DNA of 64,000 nt from Croceibacterium segetis (lineage in GTDB: Bacteria; Pseudomonadota; Alphaproteobacteria; Sphingomonadales; Sphingomonadaceae): the NCBI RefSeq assembly GCF_011320115.1, contig NZ_JAANOZ010000001.1:248001-312000 (forward strand). Direction: 5' to 3'. The notes below the pieces were generated by a model. That model was not told the origin of the DNA. It saw only the letters and a program-made list of their open reading frames with translations, and searched no databases. Below, in pieces: positions 36,442 through 44,714 of this stretch; the stretch's first letter is position 1; each line of letters begins with the position of its first letter. The position numbers and the translations under genes are program-made.

Positions 36442-38199
36442 TCAGCTCGGTAGCGAGGTGGTCCGCAGCTTGGGCTTGTGCTCGAGCGCGGCGCCCTCGC
36501 GGATGCTTTCGCGGTACTCGTCGCGCTTTTCGTGGATGCTGGCGATCACCGGGCCCATCGCCACGCCCAGATCGACCAGCACTGCCTCGCTGAGCTGCAG
36601 CGAGGCCTCGAGCGTCTCGGGCACTGCGGTGCTCGCGCCGGCCTTGTAGAGCTCGGCAGCGTGGCGGGTGTCACGCGCGCGGGCGATGATCGGGATGTCC
36701 GGGTGCGCGGCGCGCACCTTGCGGGTCAGCCGTTGGGCGAGCACCGGCTCGTCCATCGTCAGCACCACGGCCGGCGCCAGGGCGAGCCCGAGCCGTTCGA
36801 GCACGTCGAGCCGTGCGGCGTTGCCGAACACCGCGTGGTAGCCCTCGCGCTTGCATTGGGCGATCATGTCCGCGTCGGAATCGAGCGCCACGTAGGGCCG
36901 CCCGTGGCGCGCGAGCATGTCGGCCACCAGCCGTCCTACGCGCCCGCAGCCGACGATTACTACTCGCGGTTCGTCGGGATCGGCGGGCGCCACCGCCGGT
37001 GCGGGCTCGACTTGCCGGGCGACCAGCCTGCCGACCTTGGCAAGGAGTGGCGTGACGGTCAGCCCGATGGCGGTGACGATCTGCCAGAACTGTGCGGTGC
37101 CGGGCTGGATCAGCGCGGCACCGGTGGCGACTCCGAGGACGATCAGCGTGGTCTCCGATGGGCTCGCCATGAGGATGCCGGTTTCGGTTGCCGTGCTGCG
37201 CCGCGCGCCCATCAGCCACAGCAGCACGCCGGTGACGAGCGCCTTGAGCGTCAGGACGGCAACCACCGCCAAGGCGATGCTGCCGAAGTTGGCCCATACC
37301 ATGCCGAGGTCGACGCTCATGCCCACGGTGAGCAGGAACACGCCGAGCGCGAGGCCCTTGAAGGGGTCGATGATCCCCTCGACCTCGGCCTGGTATTCGG
37401 TCTCGGCGATAAGCAATCCGGCGACCAGCGCGCCGACGATCGGCGACAGGCCGACCAGCGCGGTGGCCAGGCTGGCGCCGATCACGACCAGCAGGCTGGC
37501 GGCGAGGAACAGCTCGGGGCTCTTGGTCCGCGCCGCCTGGGCGAACAGCAGCGGAAGCGCGAAGCGACCGACGACCATCATTACGATCACCACCAGCAGG
37601 CCCTGCCAGATCGTCTCGAACAGCAATCCCAGTCCTTCGCCCGCGGCCGCCGGAGAAATCGCGCCGAGCAGGAAGATGATCGGCACCAGCGCGATGTCCT
37701 CGAACAGCAGCATCGACAGCGCGGCGCGGCCGACCGGCGTCTGCGTGCCGGCGATCGGCAGCACTAGCGCGGTCGAGGAGAGCGCCAGCGCGAGGCCGAG
37801 CCCGAGCGCGCCAGTCCAGTGCTGGCCCATCAGCATCAGCAGGCCGCCAAGCAGCAGCCCGATCGCCAGCAGCTCGAGCGCGCCGAGCCCGAAGACCAGC
37901 CGCCGCATCGTCCACAGGCGGTTGAACGACAGCTCGAGGCCGATGGTGAACAGCAGAAGCGTCACGCCGAATTCGGCGAACGGCGCCAGCCCTTCGGGAT
38001 CGGTGATGGTGACCCAGGTCAGCCACGGCGCTTGCGGGACCAGTCGCCCGAGGCCGAAGGGCCCGACCAGCACGCCGACGAGGATGAACCCGATCACCGG
38101 CGTGATCCGCAGCCGGGCGAACAGCGGGATGACGATCCCCGCCGCGCCGAGAATCACCAGCGCGTCGGACAGGAAGGGGGAGATCGCTTCGCCGTGCAT
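36442..38199 (-). CDS. KefB/CPA2-type cation:proton antiporter with TrkA-N domain
   Basis: 585 residues. About twelve membrane helices span residues 8-385; VIGFILVGVLVGP, FAEFGVTLLLFTIGLELSF, LALSSTALVLPI and the FEDIALVPI segment are typical of CPA2 (the ED pair binds the exchanged ions). A cytoplasmic TrkA-N domain follows with VVIVGCGRVGRLVADMLARHG and a bound-nucleotide Asp (ALDSDAD). The family exports K+ or Na+ in exchange for H+, gated by nucleotide or glutathione adducts. The ancillary KefF/KefG flavoprotein is not adjacent. A palindrome lies in its promoter region. Confidence 0.93.
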   Translation of the reverse strand: MHGEAISPFLSDALVILGAAGIVIPLFARLRITPVIGFILVGVLVGPFGLGRLVPQAPWLTWVTITDPEGLAPFAEFGVTLLLFTIGLELSFNRLWTMRRLVFGLGALELLAIGLLLGGLLMLMGQHWTGALGLGLALALSSTALVLPIAGTQTPVGRAALSMLLFEDIALVPIIFLLGAISPAAAGEGLGLLFETIWQGLLVVIVMMVVGRFALPLLFAQAARTKSPELFLAASLLVVIGASLATALVGLSPIVGALVAGLLIAETEYQAEVEGIIDPFKGLALGVFLLTVGMSVDLGMVWANFGSIALAVVAVLTLKALVTGVLLWLMGARRSTATETGILMASPSETTLIVLGVATGAALIQPGTAQFWQIVTAIGLTVTPLLAKVGRLVARQVEPAPAVAPADPDEPRVVIVGCGRVGRLVADMLARHGRPYVALDSDADMIAQCKREGYHAVFGNAARLDVLERLGLALAPAVVLTMDEPVLAQRLTRKVRAAHPDIPIIARARDTRHAAELYKAGASTAVPETLEASLQLSEAVLVDLGVAMGPVIASIHEKRDEYRESIREGAALEHKPKLRTTSLPS

Positions 38200-38223
38200 C
38201 GGCTTCCTATGTCAGACGGAGCG

Positions 38224-38235
38224 TTGTCGCGACAA
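38224..38235. promoter_or_regulatory. perfect 12-base palindrome between divergent genes
   Basis: TTGTCGCGACAA lies 25 bases upstream of the antiporter ATG and 84 bases upstream of the small membrane gene on the other strand. It could be an operator for either. In GC-rich DNA a 12-base palindrome can occur by chance, so this is tentative. Confidence 0.35.
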
Positions 38236-38319
38236 TCGCGCGATTCACTCGATGCTCACCAAAGCCTCATGACCAACCCCTGGCGAAGCGCCCAGCGTGC
38301 CCAGCGGAAGGAACCCGCC

Positions 38320-38529
38320 ATGACCCTGACCGAACCGTACCGCATCGCCGCGCCGGCCGCATTCCTGCTGGCCCTGCCGGCCGCGATTTTCGCGGCAACC
38401 TGCTTCATCGCCATCGACCGTCATTCGCACTCGGTCAGCGACACGCTCTACGGCATCTACCCGTTCTGGGGCACGACCTTCCTCTTGTGGGACTGGCTCG
38501 TGCGCCGGCTGGCCGAAGCCAAGCGCTGA
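38320..38529 (+). CDS. small two-helix membrane protein
   Basis: 69 residues from the ATG at 38320, with GGAAGGA upstream; the open frame extends much further back only as antisense of the antiporter gene. Two hydrophobic segments (AAFLLALPAAIFAATCFIAI and YGIYPFWGTTFLLWDWLV) are separated by a short polar loop (DRHSHSVSDTL). I do not recognise it. It is divergent from the antiporter and ends three bases from the convergent icd stop. Confidence 0.7.
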   Translation: MTLTEPYRIAAPAAFLLALPAAIFAATCFIAIDRHSHSVSDTLYGIYPFWGTTFLLWDWLVRRLAEAKR

Positions 38530-38532
38530 GCC

Positions 38533-39768
38533 TCAGGCCTCGGCGGTCTCCCAGGTCGCCATTTCGGCTTCGAGGTTCTGCACGATCGCCTCGAAGAACT
38601 GCTCGGTGGTCATCCACGCCTGGTCGGGGCCGATCAGCAGCGCGAGGTCCTTGGTCATCTGGCCCTTCTCGACCGTCTGGACGCAGACCTTCTCGAGCGT
38701 CTCGGCGAAACGCACGACGTCGGGCGTGTTGTCGAAGCGGCCGCGATAGATCAGCCCGCGGGTCCAGGCGAAGATGCTGGCGATCGGGTTGGTGCTGGTC
38801 GCCTTGCCCTGCTGGTGCTGGCGATAATGGCGGGTGACGGTGCCGTGCGCCGCCTCGGCCTCGACCGTCTTGCCGTCGGGCGTCATCAGTACGCTGGTCA
38901 TCAGGCCGAGCGAGCCGAAGCCCTGCGCCACCTGGTCGGACTGCACGTCGCCGTCGTAGTTCTTGCAAGCCCAGATGAACTTGCCGCTCCACTTGAGCGC
39001 GCTGGCGACCATATCGTCGATCAGGCGATGCTCGTAAGTGATCCCGGCGGCCTCGAACTTCTCGCGGAAACCCTCGGTGTCGAAGACCTGCTGGAACAGG
39101 TCCTTGAAGCGCCCGTCATAGGCCTTGATGATGGTGTTCTTGGTGCTCAGGTACAGCGGCCAGCCGCGGTCGAGCGCGTAGTTCATGCTCGCGCGGGCGA
39201 AGTCGCGGATCGAATCGTCGAGATTGTACATCGACATCGCCACGCCGCTGGACGGGAACTGGAAGACCTCGCGATCGATCACCTTGCCGTCCTCGCCTTC
39301 GAACACCAGGCGCAGCTTGCCGGGGCCAGGGACGAGGAAATCGGTCGCGCGATACTGGTCGCCGAAGGCATGGCGGCCGACCACGATCGGGTCGGTCCAG
39401 CCGGGGATCAGCCGCGGCACGTTGGAAATCACGATCGGCTCGCGGAAGATCGTCCCGCCGAGGATGTTGCGGATCGTCCCGTTCGGGCTCTTGTACATCT
39501 CGTGAAGGTGGAACTCCTCCACCCGCGCCTCGTCCGGGGTGATCGTCGCGCACTTCACGCCGACGCCGTATTGCTTGATCGCATTGGCGCAATCGACGGT
39601 GATCTGGTCGCGCGTCTCGTCGCGCTTCTCGATGCCGAGGTCGTAATACTTCAGGTCGACGTCGAGGTACGGCAGGATCAGCTGTTCGCGGATCCATTGC
39701 CAGATGATCCGCGTCATCTCGTCGCCGTCGATCTCGACGATCGGGTTCGCAACCTTGATCTTCGCCAT
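38533..39768 (-). CDS. icd: NADP-dependent isocitrate dehydrogenase
   Basis: 411 residues from ATG 39768; the frame extends 22 codons further but [23 protein letters not shown] is the conserved start. It is the homodimeric eukaryotic-type enzyme common in alphaproteobacteria: [21 protein letters not shown] (substrate Ser and Arg), [41 protein letters not shown] with metal-binding Asp, and [33 protein letters not shown]. It converts isocitrate to 2-oxoglutarate with NADP+. The region upstream of its ATG holds an unusual 11+11 base inverted repeat. Confidence 0.97.
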   Translation of the reverse strand: MAKIKVANPIVEIDGDEMTRIIWQWIREQLILPYLDVDLKYYDLGIEKRDETRDQITVDCANAIKQYGVGVKCATITPDEARVEEFHLHEMYKSPNGTIRNILGGTIFREPIVISNVPRLIPGWTDPIVVGRHAFGDQYRATDFLVPGPGKLRLVFEGEDGKVIDREVFQFPSSGVAMSMYNLDDSIRDFARASMNYALDRGWPLYLSTKNTIIKAYDGRFKDLFQQVFDTEGFREKFEAAGITYEHRLIDDMVASALKWSGKFIWACKNYDGDVQSDQVAQGFGSLGLMTSVLMTPDGKTVEAEAAHGTVTRHYRQHQQGKATSTNPIASIFAWTRGLIYRGRFDNTPDVVRFAETLEKVCVQTVEKGQMTKDLALLIGPDQAWMTTEQFFEAIVQNLEAEMATWETAEA

Positions 39769-39846
39769 GGGAGTCCTTGAAGTGCTCTGAGTGGAAGTTG
39801 GCGCGTCCTTACGGAGCGAGGCGAGGGAGCGCAAGCGCGCCCCGAA

Positions 39847-39878
39847 CAGGGTGACAGTTTACGGACCCTGTCACCCTG
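39847..39878. repeat. long inverted repeat with a recurring GGTGACA motif, upstream of icd
   Basis: CAGGGTGACAG and CTGTCACCCTG are perfect 11-base arms around a ten-base centre. Related copies of the core (GGGTGACAC near 39929, GTGACAGG near 39986) occur in the same 285-base gap, which holds no gene: six-frame reading gives only short or shadow frames. It may be a dispersed intergenic repeat or a regulatory hairpin in the icd 5' region. Confidence 0.55.
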
Positions 39879-40053
39879 GTGTCGCCCACAAAACCGCGCA
39901 TTTCCGCGTGTTTGCGGGCAGCGCGACGGGTGACACTTCTCCTACCCAAATTCATGGAGCGAGCACCGAAGGCGCGGACGGGTAAGTGACAGGCCCAGCG
40001 ACACCATCATCAGAACATAAGCAGAACAAGTCGATGTAGGAAAGAACTTTCGG

Positions 40054-41148
40054 CTAATGCAGCCGCGTCGCGTCGACCAGCCGCGAAATGAGGCCTGGCG
40101 CGAGGCGCGCCGCGGCGAGGCCGAGGCGGGTGATGGCCGGCCGCTCGGCGAGGCCCCAGGCCGCTCCGGCCCACATCAGCGGTCCGCGAACACGCTCGTG
40201 GAGCGCCTGCTGGTAAGCGGGAGCCGCCTCCGCGGCGCCGGTGAGCCAGGCCTCCGCCGCGGCGATGCCGCTGGCGAGCGCGATGTCGATCCCTTCGCCG
40301 GCCAGCGAGGGGATAACCGCCGCCTGGTCGCCGAGCCGGAACACGCCGGGCTCGGTCGCCTGCGCGCTCCAACCGTAAGGGACCGAGCCGATCGTATCGA
40401 CCCGCGCCTCGCGCCAGCCGGCTTCGAGCCGCAAGGCGAAATGCGGATGGCCGGCCGCAAGGCGGGCGAGCAGTTCCATCGGATTGGCGCCTGCCTCGCC
40501 TATGAGCGACTTGCGAACCGCCAGGCAGACGTTCGCGCTGCCGTCTTCCTGAAGCACGATCCCGGCGTAGCCGCCATCGAACAAGTGCAGCTCTATGGTG
40601 TTCGCCAGGCGCTTCGCGAGACCGGAGGAAGGCGCGAGCCGCACGCGCAGGCCAAGCGCCGGATCCTTGGCCGAGCGAGGCCGCGCGGTTCCGCGCAGGT
40701 CGTGCTTGCCGGTGGCGAGGAACAGGCTCTCGGCCCGCCACTCGTGCGCGCGGCCGGTCACGTGCAATCCTTCGACCTGGCGGACCGTATCGATCGCCAG
40801 TTCCGCGCCCGCCGCGAGGGCGCTTTCTCGCAGGGCGGTGTCGAGCGCCTTGCGTGACAGGCCGAACGCGCGCTGGGGCAGGGCGATCTCGACTGGTCTG
40901 CCTTCGCCGAACAGCAGCAACCGCTCGATCGGGTGCCCGCCAAGCGTTTCGGGATCAACGCCGAGTCCATGCAGCCGCTGGGCGGTGCGCCAGCTCAGGA
41001 AGCCGCCGCAGAGCGCGTCACCGGCTTCGGCGTCGCGATCGACCAGCAGCGGCTTGGCTCCGCCGCGCGCGAGGACGATCGCCGCGGCGCAGCCCGCCGG
41101 GCCAGCGCCGACCACCAGCGGGCCTTTCAGCGGATCTTCTCGACGCAC
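40054..41148 (-). CDS. FAD-dependent oxidoreductase (geranylgeranyl-reductase/SrsC-like flavoprotein)
   Basis: 364 residues if started at the GTG 41148, which gives VRREDPLKGPLVVGAGPAG; everything upstream in this frame is antisense-like sequence within the methyltransferase gene. VVGAGPAGCAAAIVLARGG binds the FAD ADP part, SRKALDTALRESALAAGAEL and GVFRLGDQAAVIPSLAGEGIDIALASG (GD motif) are typical of p-hydroxybenzoate-hydroxylase-fold and GGR-type enzymes. It overlaps the methyltransferase by 22 bases. With the type III polyketide synthase upstream it resembles the srsABC order of phenolic-lipid operons, where the flavoprotein hydroxylates the methylated resorcinol. Confidence 0.85.
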   Translation of the reverse strand: MRREDPLKGPLVVGAGPAGCAAAIVLARGGAKPLLVDRDAEAGDALCGGFLSWRTAQRLHGLGVDPETLGGHPIERLLLFGEGRPVEIALPQRAFGLSRKALDTALRESALAAGAELAIDTVRQVEGLHVTGRAHEWRAESLFLATGKHDLRGTARPRSAKDPALGLRVRLAPSSGLAKRLANTIELHLFDGGYAGIVLQEDGSANVCLAVRKSLIGEAGANPMELLARLAAGHPHFALRLEAGWREARVDTIGSVPYGWSAQATEPGVFRLGDQAAVIPSLAGEGIDIALASGIAAAEAWLTGAAEAAPAYQQALHERVRGPLMWAGAAWGLAERPAITRLGLAAARLAPGLISRLVDATRLH

Positions 41149-41813
41149 AGCCGGAAGGGGAAGCGGCGGCGCACGCGGGCGCCCTCGACCCCCGCCTCGG
41201 CGAGCAGCGGCGGCCATTCGGCCGGGCGATAACTGCGCGCGATCGAGGTCGTGCCGTCGAGCCGGACGATGCGGTGCCAGCCCATCAGGCTGGCGAGCAA
41301 GGGGAACGACGCGTGCGCGAAGCCGTGGCGGTGGAGGTCGTTGACGAACCAGCCGCGCGCGCTCTCGCGGTCCATGAAGCGCAGGAAGGCAATGAGCTGA
41401 TCGTGGCTCATGTGGTGCGCGACCAGGCTCGAGATCACGCAATCGAACCCTTCGCCGGCCAGCGCCGCGTAGTCGCCGGCGAGGTAGCGAATGGGCGTGC
41501 CGGGGGAGGTCGCCTCGAGAGCCGCGGCGACGCTGCGGGGATTGAGATCGACGCCGGTGAGTTCGGCGGCAATCCCGCGCCGGCCGGCCCAGCGGGCGAT
41601 CTGGCGCAGCATGTCGCCGTCACCGAAGCCGACGTCGAGCAGGCGCAAGGTCTTGCGCGAGCCGACTGCCCGCGAGAGGAAATCGAGCGTCGGCCGGTAG
41701 GCGAAGGTCGTGCGGTTGACCTTGGCCAGGTCGTGAAGCACGGCGCTGTACGTCCCGGGGTCGAGCGCCGGGTCGTCCATCAACTCGTCCACCTGGAGCC
41801 TGCTAGTGAGCAT
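41127..41813 (-). CDS. class I methyltransferase of the polyketide operon
   Basis: 228 residues from ATG 41813, which overlaps the end of the polyketide synthase by 11 bases; the longer upstream frame is inside that gene and rejected. LRLLDVGFGDGDMLRQIARWA is the SAM motif I, AELTGVDLNPRS the post-strand-2 acidic site, and VISSLVAHHMSHDQLIAFLRFM a helix seen in O- and C-methyltransferases. The context suggests it methylates the polyketide product (compare SrsB). The substrate is inference. Confidence 0.88.
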   Translation of the reverse strand: MLTSRLQVDELMDDPALDPGTYSAVLHDLAKVNRTTFAYRPTLDFLSRAVGSRKTLRLLDVGFGDGDMLRQIARWAGRRGIAAELTGVDLNPRSVAAALEATSPGTPIRYLAGDYAALAGEGFDCVISSLVAHHMSHDQLIAFLRFMDRESARGWFVNDLHRHGFAHASFPLLASLMGWHRIVRLDGTTSIARSYRPAEWPPLLAEAGVEGARVRRRFPFRLCVEKIR

Positions 41814-42873
41814 CGCCTTCGGTCCAGCCGAAGCGGAAGCCCTCCATCGCCAGGCCCGGTCCGAAAGCCATCGCCACGCCGGTCGCCGGGCGGCGCGGCA
41901 TGATCTTCTCCAGCACGAACAGGATCGTCGCCGACGACATGTTGCCGCAGGCGCGCAGTACTTCGCGCGATTCGGCGAGCGCGCCCTGGCCAAGCGCAAA
42001 TGCGCGCTCGACCGCGTCGAGGATGGACTTGCCGCCGGGGTGGACCGCCCAGGCGTCGATATCGATCGCGTCGCTGCCGTCGAGGACTGTATCGGCCAGC
42101 GCGGGCTCGGCCAGCGCTTTGGCCAGTCTCCCCGGCACTTCGCCCGACAGGTTCATCGCGAAGCCGGTGTCGCCGATCGTCCAGGTGATCAGCGTATCGC
42201 TTTCCTCCAGCGTCGCCGAAAGGCCTTCGCCGATGGCGAGGCCGGGACCTTCGGCCGAGACGATGGCCGCCGCGGCGCCGTCGCTGAACTGTGCCATCGC
42301 CAGCATCGATTCGAGCCCGGCGACCTCCTGCAAGTGCAGGCTGCACAGCTCGACCGTGACGACCAGCACGCGCGCCGACGGGTCGGAGCGAACGAGGTGA
42401 CCGGCAGTTCTCAAGGCCGTGGCCCCGGCGTAGCAACCCATGAATCCGACCACGAGCCGCTCGACATGACCCGGCAGGCCGAGCGCGCGGGCGATGATCT
42501 GGTCGACTCCCGGCGCCACGAAGCCGGTGCAACTGGCGACGACGAGGTGCGTGACTTCGCCGATATCGGGCAAGCCGCGGATGGCTTCGAGCGCCAGCTT
42601 CGGCGCCTCCCTGGCATAGACCGCCATTCGCTCGGCCGTCGTCGGCTGCGTGGCGCGGGTGTAGAAGCGGCCCTCCTCGAGCCCGGCGTCGTCGCCGAGC
42701 ACCGACCAGCGATGCTCGATGCCCGATCGCTCCGCCATCCGCCCGAACAAGCGGGCTTCGCGCGGATCCGAAAGCTGCGTCTGCGCCCATTGGCGATAGT
42801 CGTTGTCGACGTCGGTGGACGGGATGGCGCCGCTTATGGCGTTGATGCGCGCAACCGTCTTCATGCCTGTCAT
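41803..42873 (-). CDS. type III polyketide synthase (chalcone/stilbene-synthase family)
   Basis: 356 residues. The thiolase fold is clear: LVVASCTGFVAPGVDQ with catalytic Cys115, VGFMGCYAGATALRTA, the His in DAWAVHPGGKSILDAVE and the Asn in LRACGNMSSATILFVLE complete the Cys-His-Asn triad. Bacterial members extend acyl-CoA starters with malonyl-CoA to alkylresorcinols or alkylpyrones. ATG 42873 and 42864 are both possible starts. It heads an overlapping operon with a methyltransferase and a flavoprotein. No acyl carrier protein or regulator is adjacent, and tRNA-Val lies just upstream. Confidence 0.93.
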   Translation of the reverse strand: MTGMKTVARINAISGAIPSTDVDNDYRQWAQTQLSDPREARLFGRMAERSGIEHRWSVLGDDAGLEEGRFYTRATQPTTAERMAVYAREAPKLALEAIRGLPDIGEVTHLVVASCTGFVAPGVDQIIARALGLPGHVERLVVGFMGCYAGATALRTAGHLVRSDPSARVLVVTVELCSLHLQEVAGLESMLAMAQFSDGAAAAIVSAEGPGLAIGEGLSATLEESDTLITWTIGDTGFAMNLSGEVPGRLAKALAEPALADTVLDGSDAIDIDAWAVHPGGKSILDAVERAFALGQGALAESREVLRACGNMSSATILFVLEKIMPRRPATGVAMAFGPGLAMEGFRFGWTEGDAH

Positions 42874-42919
42874 GTGGGGCAGATAGGCGCCCGGGGTTCA
42901 ATTGATAGGACGGGAGGCA

Positions 42920-42944
42920 CAAAAAAGGCGCCGCAGGGCGCCTT
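42920..42944 (-). terminator. terminator of tRNA-Val
   Basis: On the minus strand AAGGCGCC-CTGC-GGCGCCTT is followed by TTTTG. The eight-pair stem lies 12 bases past the encoded CCA end. Confidence 0.8.
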
Positions 42945-42955
42945 CTTCGCTTCGA

Positions 42956-43030
42956 TGGTGGGCGTAGCAAGGATTGAACTTGCGACCCCCGCGATGTCAA
43001 CACGGTGCTCTACCACTGAGCTATACGCCC
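42956..43030 (-). tRNA. tRNA-Val (anticodon GAC)
   Basis: 75 bases including an encoded 3' CCA. Acceptor GGGCGTA pairs with TACGCCC, D arm GCTC-AGTGGTA-GAGC, anticodon arm CCGTG-TTGACAT-CGCGG with anticodon GAC (one G-U pair), T arm GCAAG-TTCAATC-CTTGC, discriminator A. It is followed by its own terminator. It ends 83 bases from the polyketide synthase ATG, and no integrated element or repeated tRNA fragment is seen beside it. Confidence 0.97.
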
Positions 43031-43104
43031 GCACCATCGGATCAGGCCGGGAGCGAGCCCCGCGGCAGGGGCGCCCTCTAGCGCCGCCCCGCTGGCCTTT
43101 CAAG

Positions 43105-43479
43105 TTACAAAGACGCGGTCGCCCGATCCTCGAACATGCGCTCGACCTCGAGCACCAGGTCCTTGAGGTGGAACGGCTTCGAGAGCACCTTGCTCTGGGG
43201 CACTTCGTGGCTCGGGCGGAGCGAAACCGCGGCGAAGCCGGTGATGAACATCACCTTGGTGCGCGGGCTCGTTTCCGAGCAGCGCTGGGCGAGCTCGATG
43301 CCGTCCATTTCGGGCATCACGATGTCCGACAGCAGGAGGTCGAAATGCTCTTCTTCAAGCAGCGGCAGGGCCGCGGTCCCGCGATCGACCGCGGCGACCG
43401 AATAGCCGGCGTTCTCGAGCGCCCGCACCAGGTAGGTGCGCATCGCTTCGTCGTCCTCGGCCAGCAGGATACGGATCAT
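43105..43479 (-). CDS. cpdR: single-domain response regulator CpdR
   Basis: 124 residues, a receiver domain only. ILLAEDDEAMRTYLVRAL gives the acidic pocket, LLLSDIVMPEMDG the phospho-acceptor Asp52, MFITGF the switch Thr and VLSKPFHLKDL the conserved Lys. The sequence matches CpdR of Caulobacter and relatives. Unphosphorylated CpdR primes ClpXP for degradation of CtrA and other cell-cycle proteins; it is dephosphorylated or phosphorylated through ChpT by CckA, encoded at 24.9 kb. It is divergent from the N-formylglutamate amidohydrolase family gene. Confidence 0.93.
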   Translation of the reverse strand: MIRILLAEDDEAMRTYLVRALENAGYSVAAVDRGTAALPLLEEEHFDLLLSDIVMPEMDGIELAQRCSETSPRTKVMFITGFAAVSLRPSHEVPQSKVLSKPFHLKDLVLEVERMFEDRATASL

Positions 43480-43560
43480 CGGGTTTCCCTCGTTGCTCTA
43501 AGGCCGGCAAATAATCCACGCCCCGTTAAAAATCTTGCCCGTTCTGGCGAGTGCCCTGCT

Positions 43561-43590
43561 TTGACACAGCAAGGCCGAAAGGGCAGCTAA
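43561..43590 (+). promoter_or_regulatory. possible promoter of the N-formylglutamate amidohydrolase family gene
   Basis: TTGACA at 43561-43566 and AGCTAA at 43585-43590 with 18 bases between. The GTG start at 43597 would lie at or near the transcription start, implying a leaderless mRNA. No Shine-Dalgarno is visible before the GTG, which agrees with this. Confidence 0.4.
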
Positions 43591-43596
43591 GCAAAC

Positions 43597-44541
43597 GTGA
43601 TTCCCGACTCCACGCTTCCGCCGGATTACCAGACTATCGCCGGCGGCTCCATTCCCGGCGCTGCGGCCGGGCGCGCATATACCGTCTTCCGGCGTGAGCC
43701 GTCGCCGATCCCGGTGCTGCTTGCCGTTCCTCATGCCGGCAGGAGCTATCCGCCGGAGCTGCTGGGGCAGATGCGCGACGCCCCGGGGGCCGGGTTCAAG
43801 CTCGAGGACCGCTACGTCGACTTGCTCGCCCGCGCGGTCGCGCGCGAGACCGGCGCCGGCTTGCTGCTGGCGCACGCGCCGCGGGCGATGATCGACCTCA
43901 ACCGCGCGCCCGAGGAGATGGACTGGGACATGCTCGCCGACGGCGACGACGGGGAAGCGCGCGAGACCTTCCGCACCGCGCGCCGCGCGCGCGGCGGCCT
44001 CGGTCTGGTGCCGCGGCGGCTGCCGGGCCTCGGCGAGATATGGAAGCGGCGGATGACCCGCGCCGAACTCGACGCGCGCCTTGCCGGGGTCCACGCACCC
44101 TATCACGCGGCGCTTGCCGGCGAGCTGAAGGCGATCAAGGGGCGGTGGGGGGCGGCGCTGCTGCTCGACCTCCACTCGATGCCGCCGCTGGGGCCCAAGC
44201 GCGGGTCGCAGGCCTCGGCCGACTTCGTCGTCGGCGACCGTTTCGGAAGCTCGTGCGACGGCGCGCTGTGCGCCGCGGCCTTCGACCACTTTGCCGCCGC
44301 CGGGCGCCGGGCGGCGCACAACCGGCCCTATGCGGGTGGATACGTGCTCGATCGCCATGCCGCGCCCGCGAGGTGCATCCACGGCCTGCAAATCGAAATC
44401 TGCCGCGCGGTCTATCTCGACGAGCGGTTGCAGGAGCCCGGCCAGGGCTTCGACGCGGTCGCCGAGCTGCTCACCGGCCTCGTCCGCCGGCTGGCGAGCG
44501 AGTTCGCCGCGCTAGGCTCGATGCGTCACGCCGCCGAATGA
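43597..44541 (+). CDS. N-formylglutamate amidohydrolase family protein
   Basis: 314 residues, GTG start. VLLAVPHAGRSYP with the metal-type His, LEDRYVDLLARAVARETGAGLLLAHAPRAMIDLNRAPEEMDWDM, ALLLDLHSMPPLG and NRPYAGGYVLDRHA are the family blocks. HutG-type enzymes release formate from N-formylglutamate in histidine breakdown, but other hut genes are absent here and the family is used for other N-formyl substrates too. It is divergent from cpdR. Confidence 0.9.
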   Translation: MIPDSTLPPDYQTIAGGSIPGAAAGRAYTVFRREPSPIPVLLAVPHAGRSYPPELLGQMRDAPGAGFKLEDRYVDLLARAVARETGAGLLLAHAPRAMIDLNRAPEEMDWDMLADGDDGEARETFRTARRARGGLGLVPRRLPGLGEIWKRRMTRAELDARLAGVHAPYHAALAGELKAIKGRWGAALLLDLHSMPPLGPKRGSQASADFVVGDRFGSSCDGALCAAAFDHFAAAGRRAAHNRPYAGGYVLDRHAAPARCIHGLQIEICRAVYLDERLQEPGQGFDAVAELLTGLVRRLASEFAALGSMRHAAE

Positions 44542-44603
44542 GACCTTGCCTGCGCTGCCGGTTCTGCCTTCGGCAGTGCTTCGCAACCGCAATTCGAGGG
44601 CAA

Positions 44604-44708
44604 GAAAAAACCACCTCGTGCATTACGCACGAGGTGGCCAAGGTTCAGGGAGGAGGCGCGCCGAAGCGCGCCTATCCGAACGGGCCATGAGGGAAGCGCC
44701 GCCCGGAC
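44604..44708 (-). ncRNA. predicted small RNA with anti-Shine-Dalgarno stretch and strong terminator
   Basis: On the minus strand a good promoter (TTGAAC-N16-TATGTA, 44742-44715) is followed by ~105 bases without a credible ORF. They contain a hairpin GGCGCGC-TTCG-GCGCGCC with a UUCG tetraloop, then an unpaired CTCCTCCCTGAACC, then CCACCTCGTGC-GTAAT-GCACGAGGTGG with eleven pairs and TTTTTTCTTG. The CCUCCUCCC between the two hairpins is complementary to ribosome-binding sites, as in several alphaproteobacterial trans-acting small RNAs. The terminator alone could also serve sapC, which ends 140 bases upstream. Confidence 0.6.
44605..44637 (-). terminator. intrinsic terminator of the small RNA (or sapC)
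   Basis: An eleven-pair perfect stem with a five-base loop (arms at 44627-44637 and 44611-44621), followed on the minus strand by six T. It is the strongest terminator in the window. Confidence 0.85.
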
Positions 44709-44714
44709 CGATCC

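Noticed and set aside
36478-37767. 429-codon plus-strand ORF inside the antiporter gene, and similar long antisense ORFs opposite cckA, trpB and rhlE
   Set aside because: These are shadows created by high GC at third positions. Their translations are low-complexity Arg/Ala/Gly/Pro and show no domain, while the opposite strand carries clear families.
40013-40027. A third GAAC-N7-GAAC (LexA-type) match between icd and the flavoprotein gene
   Set aside because: No start codon lies near it: icd begins 245 bases away and the only ORF downstream on the minus strand is 22 codons. One or two chance matches are expected in this length.
42956-43030. tRNA-Val as an integration site for a mobile island
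   Set aside because: No integrase, no repeated 3' tRNA fragment and no change in composition beside it; the polyketide operon matches its neighbours in codon style.
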